From the NCBI RefSeq assembly GCF_004217045.1, contig NZ_SGXM01000003.1, positions 372,001 through 436,000 of the forward strand: a stretch of DNA of 64,000 bases, read 5' to 3'. Position 1 is the stretch's first letter. Each line of letters starts with the position of its first letter. Position numbers and translations under genes: made by a program. This DNA is from Cupriavidus agavae (GTDB lineage Bacteria; Pseudomonadota; Gammaproteobacteria; Burkholderiales; Burkholderiaceae). Shown here in pieces: positions 9,248-18,323 of the stretch. The notes beneath the pieces were generated by a model that made no database searches, was not told the origin of the DNA, and saw nothing but the letters and a program-made list of their open reading frames with translations.

Positions 9248-11212
9248 ATGCAGGAATCGTCGGCAACGACCTTCCCGCGATGGCTGCAGGCGCATGCCTC
9301 GCAGCGGCCCGACCATCCGGCCCATCGTGAGAAGGATCTCGGTATCTGGCAGACCTACAGCTGGGCCCAGGCGGCGCAGCAGGTGCGCGCGCTGGCGTGC
9401 GGGCTGGCGGCGCTCGGCTTTGGCCGGGGCATGAACCTGGCCGTGGTGGGCGACAACCGCCCGCGCCTGTACTGGGCCATGACCGCCGCGCAGGCGCTGG
9501 GCGGCGTGCCCGTGCCGCTCTACCAGGACGCCATCGCCAACGAGATGGTCTACGTGCTCGACGATGCCGAGATCGAATTCGCCATCGTCGAGGATCAGGA
9601 GCAGGTGGACAAGCTGCTCGAAGTCGAGCCGCAACTGGCCTCGCGTGGCCGGGCGGTGCGTTACGTGATCTACGAAGATCCGCGCGGCCTGCGCGACTAC
9701 GACCATCCCTCGCTGCTTTCCTATGAGCGCGTGCAGGAGATCGGGCGCGAGTTCGATCAGGCAAATCCAGGTTTTTACGATGCCGCTGTGGCGCAGGGCG
9801 CGCCCGGCGACACCGCGATCATCCTCTATACCTCGGGCACCACGGGCAAGCCGAAGGGCGTCTGCCATTCGCACGCCGGGTTGATCGGCGCGGCGCGCAA
9901 CGGCTGCCAGTTCGACGGACTCGGCCCCGCTGACGATGTGCTGTCGTACCTGCCGATGGCGTGGGTAGGCGACAACCTGTTCTCGTACGCGCAGGCCATG
10001 GTGGCCGGCTTCACGGTGAACTGCCCGGAATCTCGTGAAACGGTGATGACCGATCTGCGCGAGATCGGCCCCAGCTACTACTTCGCGCCGCCGCGCATCT
10101 ACGAAGGGTTGCTGACGCAAGTCATGATCCGCATGGAGGACGCGGGCTGGCTCAAGCGCAAGCTGTTCCACTGGGCGATGGACGTGGCGCGCCGCTGCGG
10201 CGCCGACATCCTCGACAAGCGCCCGGTGTCGATGCTGGACCGCCTGCGCTACGGAATTGGCGAAATTGCGGTGTACGGCCCGCTGCGCAACGTGCTCGGC
10301 ATGAGCCGCATCCGCGTGGGCTACACCGCCGGCGAGGCCATCGGGCCGGACCTGTTCCGCTTCTACCGCTCGATCGGCATCAACCTGAAGCAGTTCTACG
10401 GCCAGACCGAAACCTGCGCCTATGTCTGCCTGCAGCCGGACGGCAACGTGAAGTTCGATTCGGTGGGGCCGGCGGCGCCGGGCATGGAGATCCGCATCGC
10501 CGACAACGGCGAGGTGCTGGTGCGCGGCGTGGGGCTGCTGAAGTCCTACTACAAGCGTGACGACGCCACGCGCGAGGCCATCAACGACGAGGGCTACTTC
10601 ATGACCGGCGATGCCGGCGTGATCGATGCCGACGGCCACCTGAAGATCATCGACCGCGCCAAGGACGTGGGCAAGCTGGCCGATGGCTCGATGTTCGCGC
10701 CCAAGTACATCGAGAACAAGCTCAAGTTCTTCCCATACATCAAGGAGGCCGTGGCCTTCGGTACCGACCGCGACCGGGTCTGCGCGTTCATCAATATCGA
10801 TTTCGATGCGGTGGGCAACTGGGCCGAGCGCCGGCACCTGCCGTACGCGGGCTACGTGGACCTGGCGGGGCAGCCCGACGTGCTGGCGATGATCGCCGAA
10901 TGCGTGGAGCAGGTGAACGCCGACCTGGCGAACGACGCCATGCTGGCCGGCTCGCAGGTGGCGCGCTTCCTGGTGCTGCACAAGGAACTGGACCCCGACG
11001 ACGACGAGCTGACGCGCACCCGCAAGGTGCGGCGCGGCTTCATCGCCGAGAAATATGGCGCGCTGGTGGAGGCGCTCTACGCCGGCAAGTCCGAGCAGTT
11101 CATTGAAACGCGCGTGAAGTTCGAGGATGGCCGCGAAGGCAGTGTCTCGGCCACGCTGAAGCTGATGGATGCGCGCCGCTTCCCGCCCGTGGGCGGGGCG
11201 CGCGCCGCGTGA
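9248..11212 (+). CDS. Long-chain acyl-CoA synthetase (AMP-binding)
   Basis: ANL-superfamily ligase of 654 residues that activates a carboxylic acid to its CoA thioester through an acyl-adenylate. The P-loop ILYTSGTTGKPKG is at about residues 194-206, the FYGQTE motif is near 395, and YFMTGDAG near 450 contains the ATP-ribose-binding Asp. Length and the extended C-terminal region fit long-chain (FadD15-like) enzymes rather than acetyl-CoA synthetase. GGGGAGAGGAG precedes the ATG. It is the first gene of an operon with a branched-chain-type ABC transporter and a second CoA ligase, suggesting uptake-coupled activation of an organic acid. The substrate cannot be named. Confidence 0.9.
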   Translation: MQESSATTFPRWLQAHASQRPDHPAHREKDLGIWQTYSWAQAAQQVRALACGLAALGFGRGMNLAVVGDNRPRLYWAMTAAQALGGVPVPLYQDAIANEMVYVLDDAEIEFAIVEDQEQVDKLLEVEPQLASRGRAVRYVIYEDPRGLRDYDHPSLLSYERVQEIGREFDQANPGFYDAAVAQGAPGDTAIILYTSGTTGKPKGVCHSHAGLIGAARNGCQFDGLGPADDVLSYLPMAWVGDNLFSYAQAMVAGFTVNCPESRETVMTDLREIGPSYYFAPPRIYEGLLTQVMIRMEDAGWLKRKLFHWAMDVARRCGADILDKRPVSMLDRLRYGIGEIAVYGPLRNVLGMSRIRVGYTAGEAIGPDLFRFYRSIGINLKQFYGQTETCAYVCLQPDGNVKFDSVGPAAPGMEIRIADNGEVLVRGVGLLKSYYKRDDATREAINDEGYFMTGDAGVIDADGHLKIIDRAKDVGKLADGSMFAPKYIENKLKFFPYIKEAVAFGTDRDRVCAFINIDFDAVGNWAERRHLPYAGYVDLAGQPDVLAMIAECVEQVNADLANDAMLAGSQVARFLVLHKELDPDDDELTRTRKVRRGFIAEKYGALVEALYAGKSEQFIETRVKFEDGREGSVSATLKLMDARRFPPVGGARAA

Positions 11213-11229
11213 TCGAACGAGGGGAAAGC

Positions 11230-12180
11230 ATGACCGCAACCCGCACCGCATGGCAGGGCCCGATGGCCCGGGTAGACGCGACCGGCTCGGCCGTGGCGCC
11301 CGGCACGATCGGGGCGCCCGGGCACGCAGGCCATGGCGACGCCGGCCATGCCGATCACGCGCGCACCGGCGACGCCCATCGCCCCGAGACCACGGTCGGC
11401 ACGCACACGCGCGGCGACGTGATCCTGGACCTGCAGAACATCTCGCTGTCGTTCGGCGGCGTGAAGGCGCTGACCGATATCTCGTTCGACGTCTGCGAGC
11501 ACGAGATCCGCGCCATCATCGGCCCGAACGGGGCGGGCAAGAGTTCGATGCTGAACGTGATCAACGGCGTGTACCACCCGCAGCAGGGCCGCATCGTGTT
11601 CCGGGGCCAGGAGCGGCGCCAGATGCACCCCACGGCCGCCGCGCGGCAGGGCATCGCCCGCACGTTCCAGAACATCGCGCTGTTCAAGGGCATGACCGTG
11701 CTCGACAACATCATGACCGGCCGCAACACGCAGTTCCGCACGGGCGTGTTCGCGCACGCGCTGTGGTGGGGGCCGGCGCGTGCCGAGGAAATGCAGCACC
11801 GCCGCCGCGTCGAGGAAGTGATCGACTTCCTGGAGATCCAGGCGATTCGCAAGACGCCGGTCGGGCGGCTGCCCTACGGCCTGCAAAAGCGCGTGGAACT
11901 GGCGCGCGCGCTGGCGGCCGAGCCGTCGATGCTGCTGCTCGACGAGCCGATGGCCGGCATGAACGTGGAAGAGAAGCAGGACATGTGCCGCTTCATCCTC
12001 GACGTGAACCAGCAGTTCGGCACCACCATCGTGCTGATCGAGCACGACATGGGCGTGGTCATGGACATCTCGGACCGCGTGGTCGTGCTGGACTACGGCA
12101 AGAAGATTGGCGATGGCACGCCCGAAGAGGTCAAGTCGAATCCCGACGTGATCCGGGCCTACCTCGGCACGTCGCATTGA
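11230..12180 (+). CDS. ABC transporter ATP-binding protein, LivG type
   Basis: Cytoplasmic ATPase subunit of a HAAT-type (branched-chain amino acid-like) importer. Walker A is GPNGAGKSS, the signature loop region is replaced by the LivG-typical PYGLQKRVELARAL, Walker B is MLLLDEP, and the switch is IEHDMG. The ATG at 11230 follows GAGGGGAAAGC; a frame-open ATT upstream is ignored. The first 60 or so residues are an unusual Ala/Gly/His-rich tail ([14 protein letters not shown]) before the ATPase domain begins at VILDLQNIS; typical LivG proteins lack it. The adjoining permease and binding-protein genes complete the transporter. Confidence 0.93.
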   Translation: MTATRTAWQGPMARVDATGSAVAPGTIGAPGHAGHGDAGHADHARTGDAHRPETTVGTHTRGDVILDLQNISLSFGGVKALTDISFDVCEHEIRAIIGPNGAGKSSMLNVINGVYHPQQGRIVFRGQERRQMHPTAAARQGIARTFQNIALFKGMTVLDNIMTGRNTQFRTGVFAHALWWGPARAEEMQHRRRVEEVIDFLEIQAIRKTPVGRLPYGLQKRVELARALAAEPSMLLLDEPMAGMNVEEKQDMCRFILDVNQQFGTTIVLIEHDMGVVMDISDRVVVLDYGKKIGDGTPEEVKSNPDVIRAYLGTSH

Positions 12181-12211
12181 GCGCGGCGCTGGCAAAACTC
12201 AGGAAATTACG

Positions 12212-13126
12212 ATGACGTTCTTCTTCGAGATCCTGATCGGCGGGCTGCTCTCCGGGCTGATGTATTCGCTCGTGGCGCTGGGCTTCGTGCTGATCTACAA
12301 GGCGTCCGGCGTATTCAACTTCGCGCAGGGCGCGATGGTGTACTTCGCCGCGCTGGCCGTGGTGGGGCTGATGGACAAGGGCATGCCGATGTGGGCGGCC
12401 GTGATCGGCGCGTTCGTCGTGATGATCATCGTTGGCATGACCACCGAGCGCTTCGTGCTGCGCAAGCTGGTCAACCAGCCGCCGATCACGTTGTTCATGG
12501 CCACCATCGGGCTGTCCTTCTTCCTGGAAGGGCTGGGACCGCTGCTGTTCGGCAACGAGGTGCGGCCGATCCAGCTGGGCATCGTCGACGAGCCGATCGA
12601 ATCGATCCTGACGCAGTTCAACATCGTCATCTCGAAGTTCGACCTCGCTGCCGCGGGGATCGCCGCCGTGCTGGTGGCCGCGCTGGCGCTGTTCTTCCAG
12701 TACACCAAGGTGGGCCGCGCGCTGCGCGCCGTGGCCGACGACCACCAGGCGGCGCTGTCGCTGGGCATTCCGCTGCAGAACATCTGGGCCATCGTCTGGG
12801 GCGTGGCCGGCTTCGTGGCGCTGGTGGCGGGCATGCTCTGGGGCTCGCGCAACGGCGTGCAGTTCGCCCTGACGCTGACGGCGCTGAAGGCGCTGCCCGT
12901 GCTGATCCTGGGCGGCTTCACGTCGGTACCGGGCGCCATCGTCGGCGGGCTGATCATTGGCGCGTCGGAGAAGCTGGCCGAGATCTACATCCCGCCCGTG
13001 TTCCAGTCGATGTTCGGCGGGAACTTCGGGGGCATCGAGGGCTGGTTCCCTTATGTGTTTGCGCTGCTGTTTCTGCTCGTCCGGCCCGAGGGGCTGTTCG
13101 GAGAGAAACATATCGACCGCGTCTGA
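12212..13126 (+). CDS. Branched-chain-type ABC permease, LivH type
   Basis: Inner-membrane permease of 304 residues with about eight hydrophobic segments. It has the LivH landmarks: an N-terminal LLSGLMYSLVALGFVLIYKASGVFNFAQG and the cytoplasmic coupling loop TKVGRALRAVADDHQAALSLGI. The gene begins 31 bp after livG-like. It forms the membrane channel together with the LivM-type subunit encoded 12 bp downstream. Confidence 0.93.
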   Translation: MTFFFEILIGGLLSGLMYSLVALGFVLIYKASGVFNFAQGAMVYFAALAVVGLMDKGMPMWAAVIGAFVVMIIVGMTTERFVLRKLVNQPPITLFMATIGLSFFLEGLGPLLFGNEVRPIQLGIVDEPIESILTQFNIVISKFDLAAAGIAAVLVAALALFFQYTKVGRALRAVADDHQAALSLGIPLQNIWAIVWGVAGFVALVAGMLWGSRNGVQFALTLTALKALPVLILGGFTSVPGAIVGGLIIGASEKLAEIYIPPVFQSMFGGNFGGIEGWFPYVFALLFLLVRPEGLFGEKHIDRV

Positions 13127-13138
13127 CGGAGGACCACG

Positions 13139-14215
13139 ATGCTCTACCGCGAATCCGGCCAGTTCAAGACCAGCTACGTTGCCGACAGCCAGATCTTCCC
13201 GATCCGGCAAGATCGTATTTTCTTTGTTTTGCTGATGGCGGTGGCGTTCGTCGTCGTCCCGTTCACGGGCAGCGAATACTGGCTCAGCGCGATCCTGATC
13301 CCGTTCCTGATCTTCTCGCTGGCGGCGCTCGGCCTGAACATCCTGACGGGCTACGCCGGGCAGCTCTCGCTCGGCACGGCGGCCTTCATGGCCGTGGGCG
13401 CCTACGCGGCCTACAACTTCCAGCTGCGGATCGAGGGCATCCCGGTGCTGCTGACCTTTATCCTGGCCGGGCTGTCGGCGGCGCTGGTGGGGGTGGCGTT
13501 CGGGCTGCCGTCGCTGCGCATCAAGGGCTTCTACCTCGCCGTGGCCACGCTGGCGGCGCAGTTCTTCGTGGTCTGGGCGCTGACCAAGTTCCCCTGGTTC
13601 TCGAACAACAGCTCGTCGGGCGTGATCACGGCGCAGCGGCTCGACCTGTTCGGCATCGCCATCGACACGCCGGTGAAGAAGTACCTGTTCGTGCTCGGCG
13701 TGGTGACGGTGCTGGCGCTGCTGGCCAAGAACCTCGTGCGTTCCGCCACGGGCCGGGCCTGGATGGCCGTGCGCGACATGGACGTGGCCGCCGAGGTCAT
13801 CGGCATCCCGCTGATGCGCACCAAGCTGCTGGCGTTCGCGGTCAGCTCCTTCTACTGCGGCGTGGCGGGTGCGCTCTACGCGTTCTGCTACCTGGGTTCG
13901 GTGGAGCCGGACGGCTTCTCGCTGGACCTGTCGTTCCGCATCCTGTTCATGATCATCATCGGCGGCGTGGGCAGCATCCTGGGGTCGTTCCTGGGCGCCG
14001 CATTCATCCTGCTGCTGCCGATCTTCCTCGACAACACGCTGCCCGGGCTGGCGGCGCTGCTGCACCTGCCGTTCACGAACGCCACGGTGTCGCACATCCA
14101 GCTCATGGTGTTCGGCGGGCTGATCATCTTCTTCCTGATCGTGGAGCCGCACGGGCTGGCGCGCCTGTGGCAGATCGCCAAGGAGAAGCTGCGGCTCTGG
14201 CCGTTCCCCCACTAG
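13139..14215 (+). CDS. Branched-chain-type ABC permease, LivM type
   Basis: Second inner-membrane subunit, 358 residues, with around nine transmembrane segments. The LivM signatures are LNILTGYAGQLSLGTAAFMAVGAY and the EAA-like loop ATGRAWMAVRDMDVAAEVIGI. GGAGGACCACG precedes the ATG. The C-terminal helix is followed by a short basic cytoplasmic tail. It pairs with the LivH-type subunit. Confidence 0.93.
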   Translation: MLYRESGQFKTSYVADSQIFPIRQDRIFFVLLMAVAFVVVPFTGSEYWLSAILIPFLIFSLAALGLNILTGYAGQLSLGTAAFMAVGAYAAYNFQLRIEGIPVLLTFILAGLSAALVGVAFGLPSLRIKGFYLAVATLAAQFFVVWALTKFPWFSNNSSSGVITAQRLDLFGIAIDTPVKKYLFVLGVVTVLALLAKNLVRSATGRAWMAVRDMDVAAEVIGIPLMRTKLLAFAVSSFYCGVAGALYAFCYLGSVEPDGFSLDLSFRILFMIIIGGVGSILGSFLGAAFILLLPIFLDNTLPGLAALLHLPFTNATVSHIQLMVFGGLIIFFLIVEPHGLARLWQIAKEKLRLWPFPH

Positions 14216-14290
14216 CCGTTTCTTTAATTTGCCGTCATCGATTCAACGTCGCACCGATAACTACACCCGACCGAGGTGAAGGAGACTGTC

Positions 14291-15628
14291 ATGACAACCG
14301 TATTCCGTAACGTGCAGCGCGCCGCCCTGGTGGTCAGCGTCGCGGCTGCCCTGCTGGCGCCGTCGCTGCCAGCCATGGCCCAGGCCAACGACCAGTTCGT
14401 GGCGCTGCCCAGCTACCGCGTGGGGCCGTATGGCGCCAACGGCCAGTCGTTCTACGGCGGCTTCGTCGACTACCTCAACTACGTCAACCTTAAGGACAAC
14501 GGGGTCAACGGCGTGAAGCTGTCGTGGGAAGAGTGCGAGACCGAGTACAACAACGCCAAGGGCGTGGAGTGCTACGAGCGCCTCAAGGCCAAGAACCCCA
14601 CCAGCAAGGGCACGGCGTACCACACGATGTCCACCGGCATCTCGTACGCGCTGGTCGACAAGACCTCGGCCGACAAGGTGCCGCTCGTGATGATGGGCTA
14701 CGGCCGCACCGACGCCGTGGACGGCTCGGTCTTCCCGTACGCGTTCCCGCTGGTGACCACGTACCAGATGCAGGCGTCGGCCATCGTCAAGTTCCTGGCG
14801 TCGAAGAGCGGCGGCTCGCTGGCCGGCAAGAAGATCGTCTATCTCTATCACGACTCGGCGTATGGCAAGGAGCCGATCGTTGCCATGCAGGCCGAGGCGC
14901 GCCTGAACAAGTTCAACCTCGTCGAGATTCCGGTGGCGCACCCCGGCAACGAGCAGGGCGCGCAGTGGCTCAAGATCCGGCAGGAGAATCCTGACTATGT
15001 GGTGTTCTGGGGCTGGGGCGTGATGAACCAGACCGCGCTGAAGGCCGCGCAGAAGGTGGGCTATCCGCGCGACAAGATGATCGGCTCGTGGTGGGCCGGT
15101 TCCGAGGAAGACACCGTGCCGGCCGGCGACGCCGCCAAGGGCTACATGAGCGCCACCTGGAACGTGGCCGGCAAGAACGTGCCGTTGATCGCCGATATCG
15201 AGAAGGTGGTGTATGCCGCCGGCAAGGGCAACATGCAGGACAAGAACAAGGTGGGCTCGATTCTCTACAACCGCGGCGTGTCGGCGGCCGTGGTGACCGT
15301 GGAAGCGATCCGTGTGGCCCAGGACAAGTTCGGCAAGGGCAAGGTGATGACCGGCGACCAGATGCGCTGGGCCTTCGAAAACCTGAACGTGACCAACGCG
15401 CGGCTGCAGCAACTCGGCGCCACGGGCCTGCTGCCCGAGATCAAGACCAGCTGCGACAACCACGAGGGCTCGGGCAAGGTGAAGATCCAGCAGTGGGACG
15501 GCACCAAGTGGGTGGTGGTCTCGGACTGGATCGAAGGCAACAAGAGCCTGATCCACCCGCTGTTCAAGGCCAACGCCGCGCAGTACGCGAAGGAGAAGGG
15601 GATTACGCCGGCTTGTGTGAAGGGCTGA
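14291..15628 (+). CDS. ABC transporter periplasmic substrate-binding protein (LivK-like)
   Basis: Secreted receptor of 445 residues. A Sec signal peptide covers about 1-30 (basic MTTVFRNVQR, hydrophobic core, cleavage after PAMAQA). The mature part is a type-I periplasmic binding fold. It is longer than amino-acid-binding LivJ/K (about 350), as in the subgroup found with acyl-CoA ligases and thought to bind aromatic or other carboxylates. The ATG at 14291 follows GAAGGAGACTGTC; the in-frame ATG 15 bp upstream overlaps that ribosome binding site. The gene sits between permease and LivF-type ATPase genes, and its ligand is unknown. Confidence 0.9.
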   Translation: MTTVFRNVQRAALVVSVAAALLAPSLPAMAQANDQFVALPSYRVGPYGANGQSFYGGFVDYLNYVNLKDNGVNGVKLSWEECETEYNNAKGVECYERLKAKNPTSKGTAYHTMSTGISYALVDKTSADKVPLVMMGYGRTDAVDGSVFPYAFPLVTTYQMQASAIVKFLASKSGGSLAGKKIVYLYHDSAYGKEPIVAMQAEARLNKFNLVEIPVAHPGNEQGAQWLKIRQENPDYVVFWGWGVMNQTALKAAQKVGYPRDKMIGSWWAGSEEDTVPAGDAAKGYMSATWNVAGKNVPLIADIEKVVYAAGKGNMQDKNKVGSILYNRGVSAAVVTVEAIRVAQDKFGKGKVMTGDQMRWAFENLNVTNARLQQLGATGLLPEIKTSCDNHEGSGKVKIQQWDGTKWVVVSDWIEGNKSLIHPLFKANAAQYAKEKGITPACVKG

Positions 15629-15638
15629 GGCTTGGATT

Positions 15639-15664
15639 CCCCTCTCCCGCGTGCGGGAGAGGGG
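15639..15664 (+). repeat. Dispersed CTCTCCCGC hairpin, copy 2
   Basis: Perfect 12-bp arms CCCCTCTCCCGC / GCGGGAGAGGGG around a 2-nt loop, starting 10 bp after the binding-protein stop and ending 28 bp before the livF-type ATG. Being inside an operon, it may stabilise the upstream message rather than terminate transcription. Confidence 0.75.
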
Positions 15665-15692
15665 AGCAAACACACGCATCGGGACAAGAACC

Positions 15693-16508
15693 ATGACCCT
15701 CCTCTCCGTCAACAACATCGAAGTCATCTACGACCACGTGATCCTGGTGCTCAAGGGTGTGTCGCTCGATGTGCCCGAGGGCCGTATCGTGGCGCTGCTG
15801 GGCGCCAATGGGGCGGGCAAGACCACCACGCTCAAGGCGATCTCGAACCTGCTGCACGCCGAGCGCGGCGATGTGACCAAGGGCTCGATCGAGTACAAGG
15901 GCCAGCGCGTGGACCAGCTCACGCCCAACGACCTCGTCAAGCGCGGCGTGATCCAGGTGATGGAGGGCCGGCACTGCTTCGCCCACCTCAGCATCGAGGA
16001 GAACCTGCTGACCGGGGCCTACACGCGCGGCCTCTCGCGCGGCGAGACGCGCGACGAGCTGGAGAAGATCTACGGCTACTTTCCGCGCCTGAAGACGCGG
16101 CGCAAGTCGCAGGCCGGCTACACGTCGGGCGGCGAACAGCAGATGTGCGCCATCGGCCGCGCAATGATGGCCAAGCCGTCGATGATCCTGCTCGACGAGC
16201 CGTCGATGGGCCTGGCGCCGCAGATCGTCGAGGAAATCTTCGAAATCGTGCGCGACCTGAACACGCGCGAGCGGGTCAGCTTCCTGCTGGCCGAGCAGAA
16301 CACGATGGTGGCGCTGCGCCATGCCGACTACGGCTACATCCTGGAGAACGGCCGCGTGGTGATGGACGGCGATGCCGAATCGCTGCGCACCAACGAGGAC
16401 GTCAAGGAGTTCTACCTCGGCGTGGCCGCCAACGATGCCGAAGGCAGCGCGCGCAAATCGTTCCGCGACGTCAAGAGCTATCGCCGCCGCAAGCGCTGGC
16501 TGGCCTGA
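15693..16508 (+). CDS. ABC transporter ATP-binding protein, LivF type
   Basis: Second ATPase subunit of the importer, 271 residues from the ATG at 15693; the longer frame would start inside the repeat hairpin. Walker A is LGANGAGKTTT, the LivF signature is YTSGGEQQMCAIGRAMM, Walker B is MILLDEPSMGL and the switch is LAEQN. The C-terminal 30 residues (SARKSFRDVKSYRRRKRWLA) are a basic tail beyond the ATPase core, also seen in LivF-like proteins encoded next to PaaK-type ligases. Confidence 0.92.
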   Translation: MTLLSVNNIEVIYDHVILVLKGVSLDVPEGRIVALLGANGAGKTTTLKAISNLLHAERGDVTKGSIEYKGQRVDQLTPNDLVKRGVIQVMEGRHCFAHLSIEENLLTGAYTRGLSRGETRDELEKIYGYFPRLKTRRKSQAGYTSGGEQQMCAIGRAMMAKPSMILLDEPSMGLAPQIVEEIFEIVRDLNTRERVSFLLAEQNTMVALRHADYGYILENGRVVMDGDAESLRTNEDVKEFYLGVAANDAEGSARKSFRDVKSYRRRKRWLA

Positions 16509-16546
16509 CCTCGCATCATATTTCGTCCAAATTCCGTTTTCCTGGG

Positions 16547-17809
16547 ATGGCTTCCATCATGGGTGACTATTTCGATTCGCTGGAAACCCGCGCGCCTGCC
16601 GAACGCGAGGCGGCGCTGCTCGCGGCCGTGGCGCGGCAGGTGGCGCATGCCCAGTCGCACGCACCGTATTTCGCCGAGATCCTGTGCGATGTCGACGCCC
16701 GCGACATCACCTCGCGCGCGGCGCTGGCTGGCTTGCCGGTTACGCGCAAATCCGAACTGACCGCGCGGCAACGCGGGGCGCCGCCGCTGGGCGGGCTCAA
16801 CGCCACGCCGGTGGGCGGCCTGCGGCATATCTTCCAGTCGCCGGGGCCGATCCACGAGCCGGACGGCCACGCCGCCGACTGGTGGCGCACGGCCCGCGCC
16901 ATGTTCGCGGCGGGATTCCGCGCCGGCGAACTGGTCTACAACACGTTTTCGTATCACTTCACGCCGGCCGGCATGATGATGGAAACCGGCGCGCACCGGC
17001 TGGGCTGCTGCGTGTTTCCGGCCGGCGTGGGCCAGACCGAATCGCAGGTGCAGGCGCTGGCGAGCCTGCAGCCGTCTGCCTATGCGGGCACGCCGTCGTT
17101 CCTGAAATTGCTGATCGAACGCGGCCAGGAGATGGGGCAGCCGTGCGGCAGCCTCTCGAAGGCGCTGGTCTCGGGCGAGGCCTGCCCGCCGGCGCTGCGC
17201 GGCTGGCTGCGCGATCACGGCGTCACGGCGCGGCAGATGTACGGTACGGCCGACGTGGGCCTGATCGCCTACGAAACCGAGGGCGGCGACGGCTGGGTGG
17301 TCGACGAAGGCGTGCTCGTGGAGATTGTCGAGCCGGGCGGCACGCAGCCGATGCCGGAGGGTGAAGTGGGCGAGGTGGTGGTCACGGTGCTCGGCAATGG
17401 CGACTATCCGCTGATCCGCTTCGGCACGGGCGACCTGTCGGCCATCGTCACCGATTCCTGGACCAAGGCCAGTCCCTGCGGGCGCACCAATATCCGCCTC
17501 AAGGGATGGCTGGGCCGCGCCGACCAGACCACGAAGGTCAAGGGCATGTTCGTGCACCCCGGGCAGGTGGCCGATGTGATCCGGCGCCACCCCGAGATCC
17601 GCGCCGCGCGGCTGGTGGTGACCGGCACGGTGGGCGCCGATACGATGACGCTCCATTGCGACGCCACGCGCTGCGACGACGCGCTGGCCCGTGCCGTGGC
17701 CGAATCGATGCGGGAAGTCCTGCGGTTGCGCGGCGAGGTGAAGTTCGTGGCGGAAGGCGCGCTGCCGCAGGACGGCAGGACGATCGAGGACGCGCGCCGC
17801 TACGACTGA
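16547..17809 (+). CDS. Phenylacetate-CoA ligase-like AMP-binding enzyme
   Basis: ANL-superfamily ligase of about 420 residues, the length of PaaK. It has a Tyr-rich N-terminus (YFDSLETRAPAEREAAL), a central YNTFSYHFTPAGMM, the MYGTADVG adenylate-binding segment, and the C-terminal lid beginning near LKGWLGRADQTTKVKG. The canonical PaaK P-loop (SSGTTG) is replaced here by QSPGPIHEP, so ATP binding may be altered, as in several members of this transporter-linked subgroup. ATG at 16547; a second in-frame ATG at 16559 with GGGATGG upstream is an equally good start. It is the last gene of the acyl-CoA synthetase/ABC operon and overlaps the convergent DUF454 gene by 10 bp. Confidence 0.82.
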   Translation: MASIMGDYFDSLETRAPAEREAALLAAVARQVAHAQSHAPYFAEILCDVDARDITSRAALAGLPVTRKSELTARQRGAPPLGGLNATPVGGLRHIFQSPGPIHEPDGHAADWWRTARAMFAAGFRAGELVYNTFSYHFTPAGMMMETGAHRLGCCVFPAGVGQTESQVQALASLQPSAYAGTPSFLKLLIERGQEMGQPCGSLSKALVSGEACPPALRGWLRDHGVTARQMYGTADVGLIAYETEGGDGWVVDEGVLVEIVEPGGTQPMPEGEVGEVVVTVLGNGDYPLIRFGTGDLSAIVTDSWTKASPCGRTNIRLKGWLGRADQTTKVKGMFVHPGQVADVIRRHPEIRAARLVVTGTVGADTMTLHCDATRCDDALARAVAESMREVLRLRGEVKFVAEGALPQDGRTIEDARRYD

Positions 17810-18294
17810 GACGACTGGTCGCCGGCGCCAGCATGGGTATCCGGTTGCGGATACCCGCCGCGCGGCCGCGTGGGCAGCCTGACCATCCAGACGGTCACGG
17901 CGGCCCCGATGGCCAGCAGCGTCAGCGACGATACGGGCCGCGCCCGCAGCAGCCAGGCCGTGGTGCCCATCGACAGCCACATCATCGACAGCGCCAGGCA
18001 CTTGGCCCGCAGCGGAATGCTGCGATGCGCCTGCCAGTCGCGCACCAGCGGCCCGAAGCGCTCATGCGTGACCAGCCAGTGGTGGAATTTCTCGGAACCC
18101 CGCGCGAAGCAGGCCGCCGCCAGCAGCACGAACGGCGTGGTCGGCAGCAACGGCAGGAAAATGCCGATGAAGCCGAGCACGAGGCTGAGCGCGCCGAGCG
18201 TGACCCAGAACGCGCGGATCACGCGCTCGCGGTGCGTCAGCGTACCGGGCAGGTCGGCGGGGTCGATCGGTTGGTCGGGGTCTTGGGCTGGCAA
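17800..18294 (-). CDS. DUF454 (YbaN-like) inner-membrane protein
   Basis: Small membrane protein of about 164 residues. The conserved DUF454 core is visible: LGALSLVLGFIGIFLPLLPTTPFVLLAAACFARG, then SEKFHHWLVTHERFGPLVRDW and two more hydrophobic helices. There is no ATG upstream of the core; I use the TTG at 18294, which lies after the nitronate monooxygenase stop (18324). A GTG at 18222 is the alternative. The function of the family is unknown. The 3' end overlaps the PaaK-like gene by 10 bp in convergent orientation. Confidence 0.75.
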   Translation of the reverse strand: MPAQDPDQPIDPADLPGTLTHRERVIRAFWVTLGALSLVLGFIGIFLPLLPTTPFVLLAAACFARGSEKFHHWLVTHERFGPLVRDWQAHRSIPLRAKCLALSMMWLSMGTTAWLLRARPVSSLTLLAIGAAVTVWMVRLPTRPRGGYPQPDTHAGAGDQSSQS

Positions 18295-18323
18295 CGGTCG
18301 GACAAGCGGGGCGCTGAAGGCCC

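Noticed and set aside
9116..11251. 711-codon minus-strand frame opposite the acyl-CoA synthetase
   Set aside because: Codon-position shadow of the real gene, with no recognisable motif.
12131..14212. 693-codon minus-strand frame opposite livH/livM
   Set aside because: Composition is dominated by Arg/Gln/His/Asp repeats, the mirror of hydrophobic codons on the plus strand.
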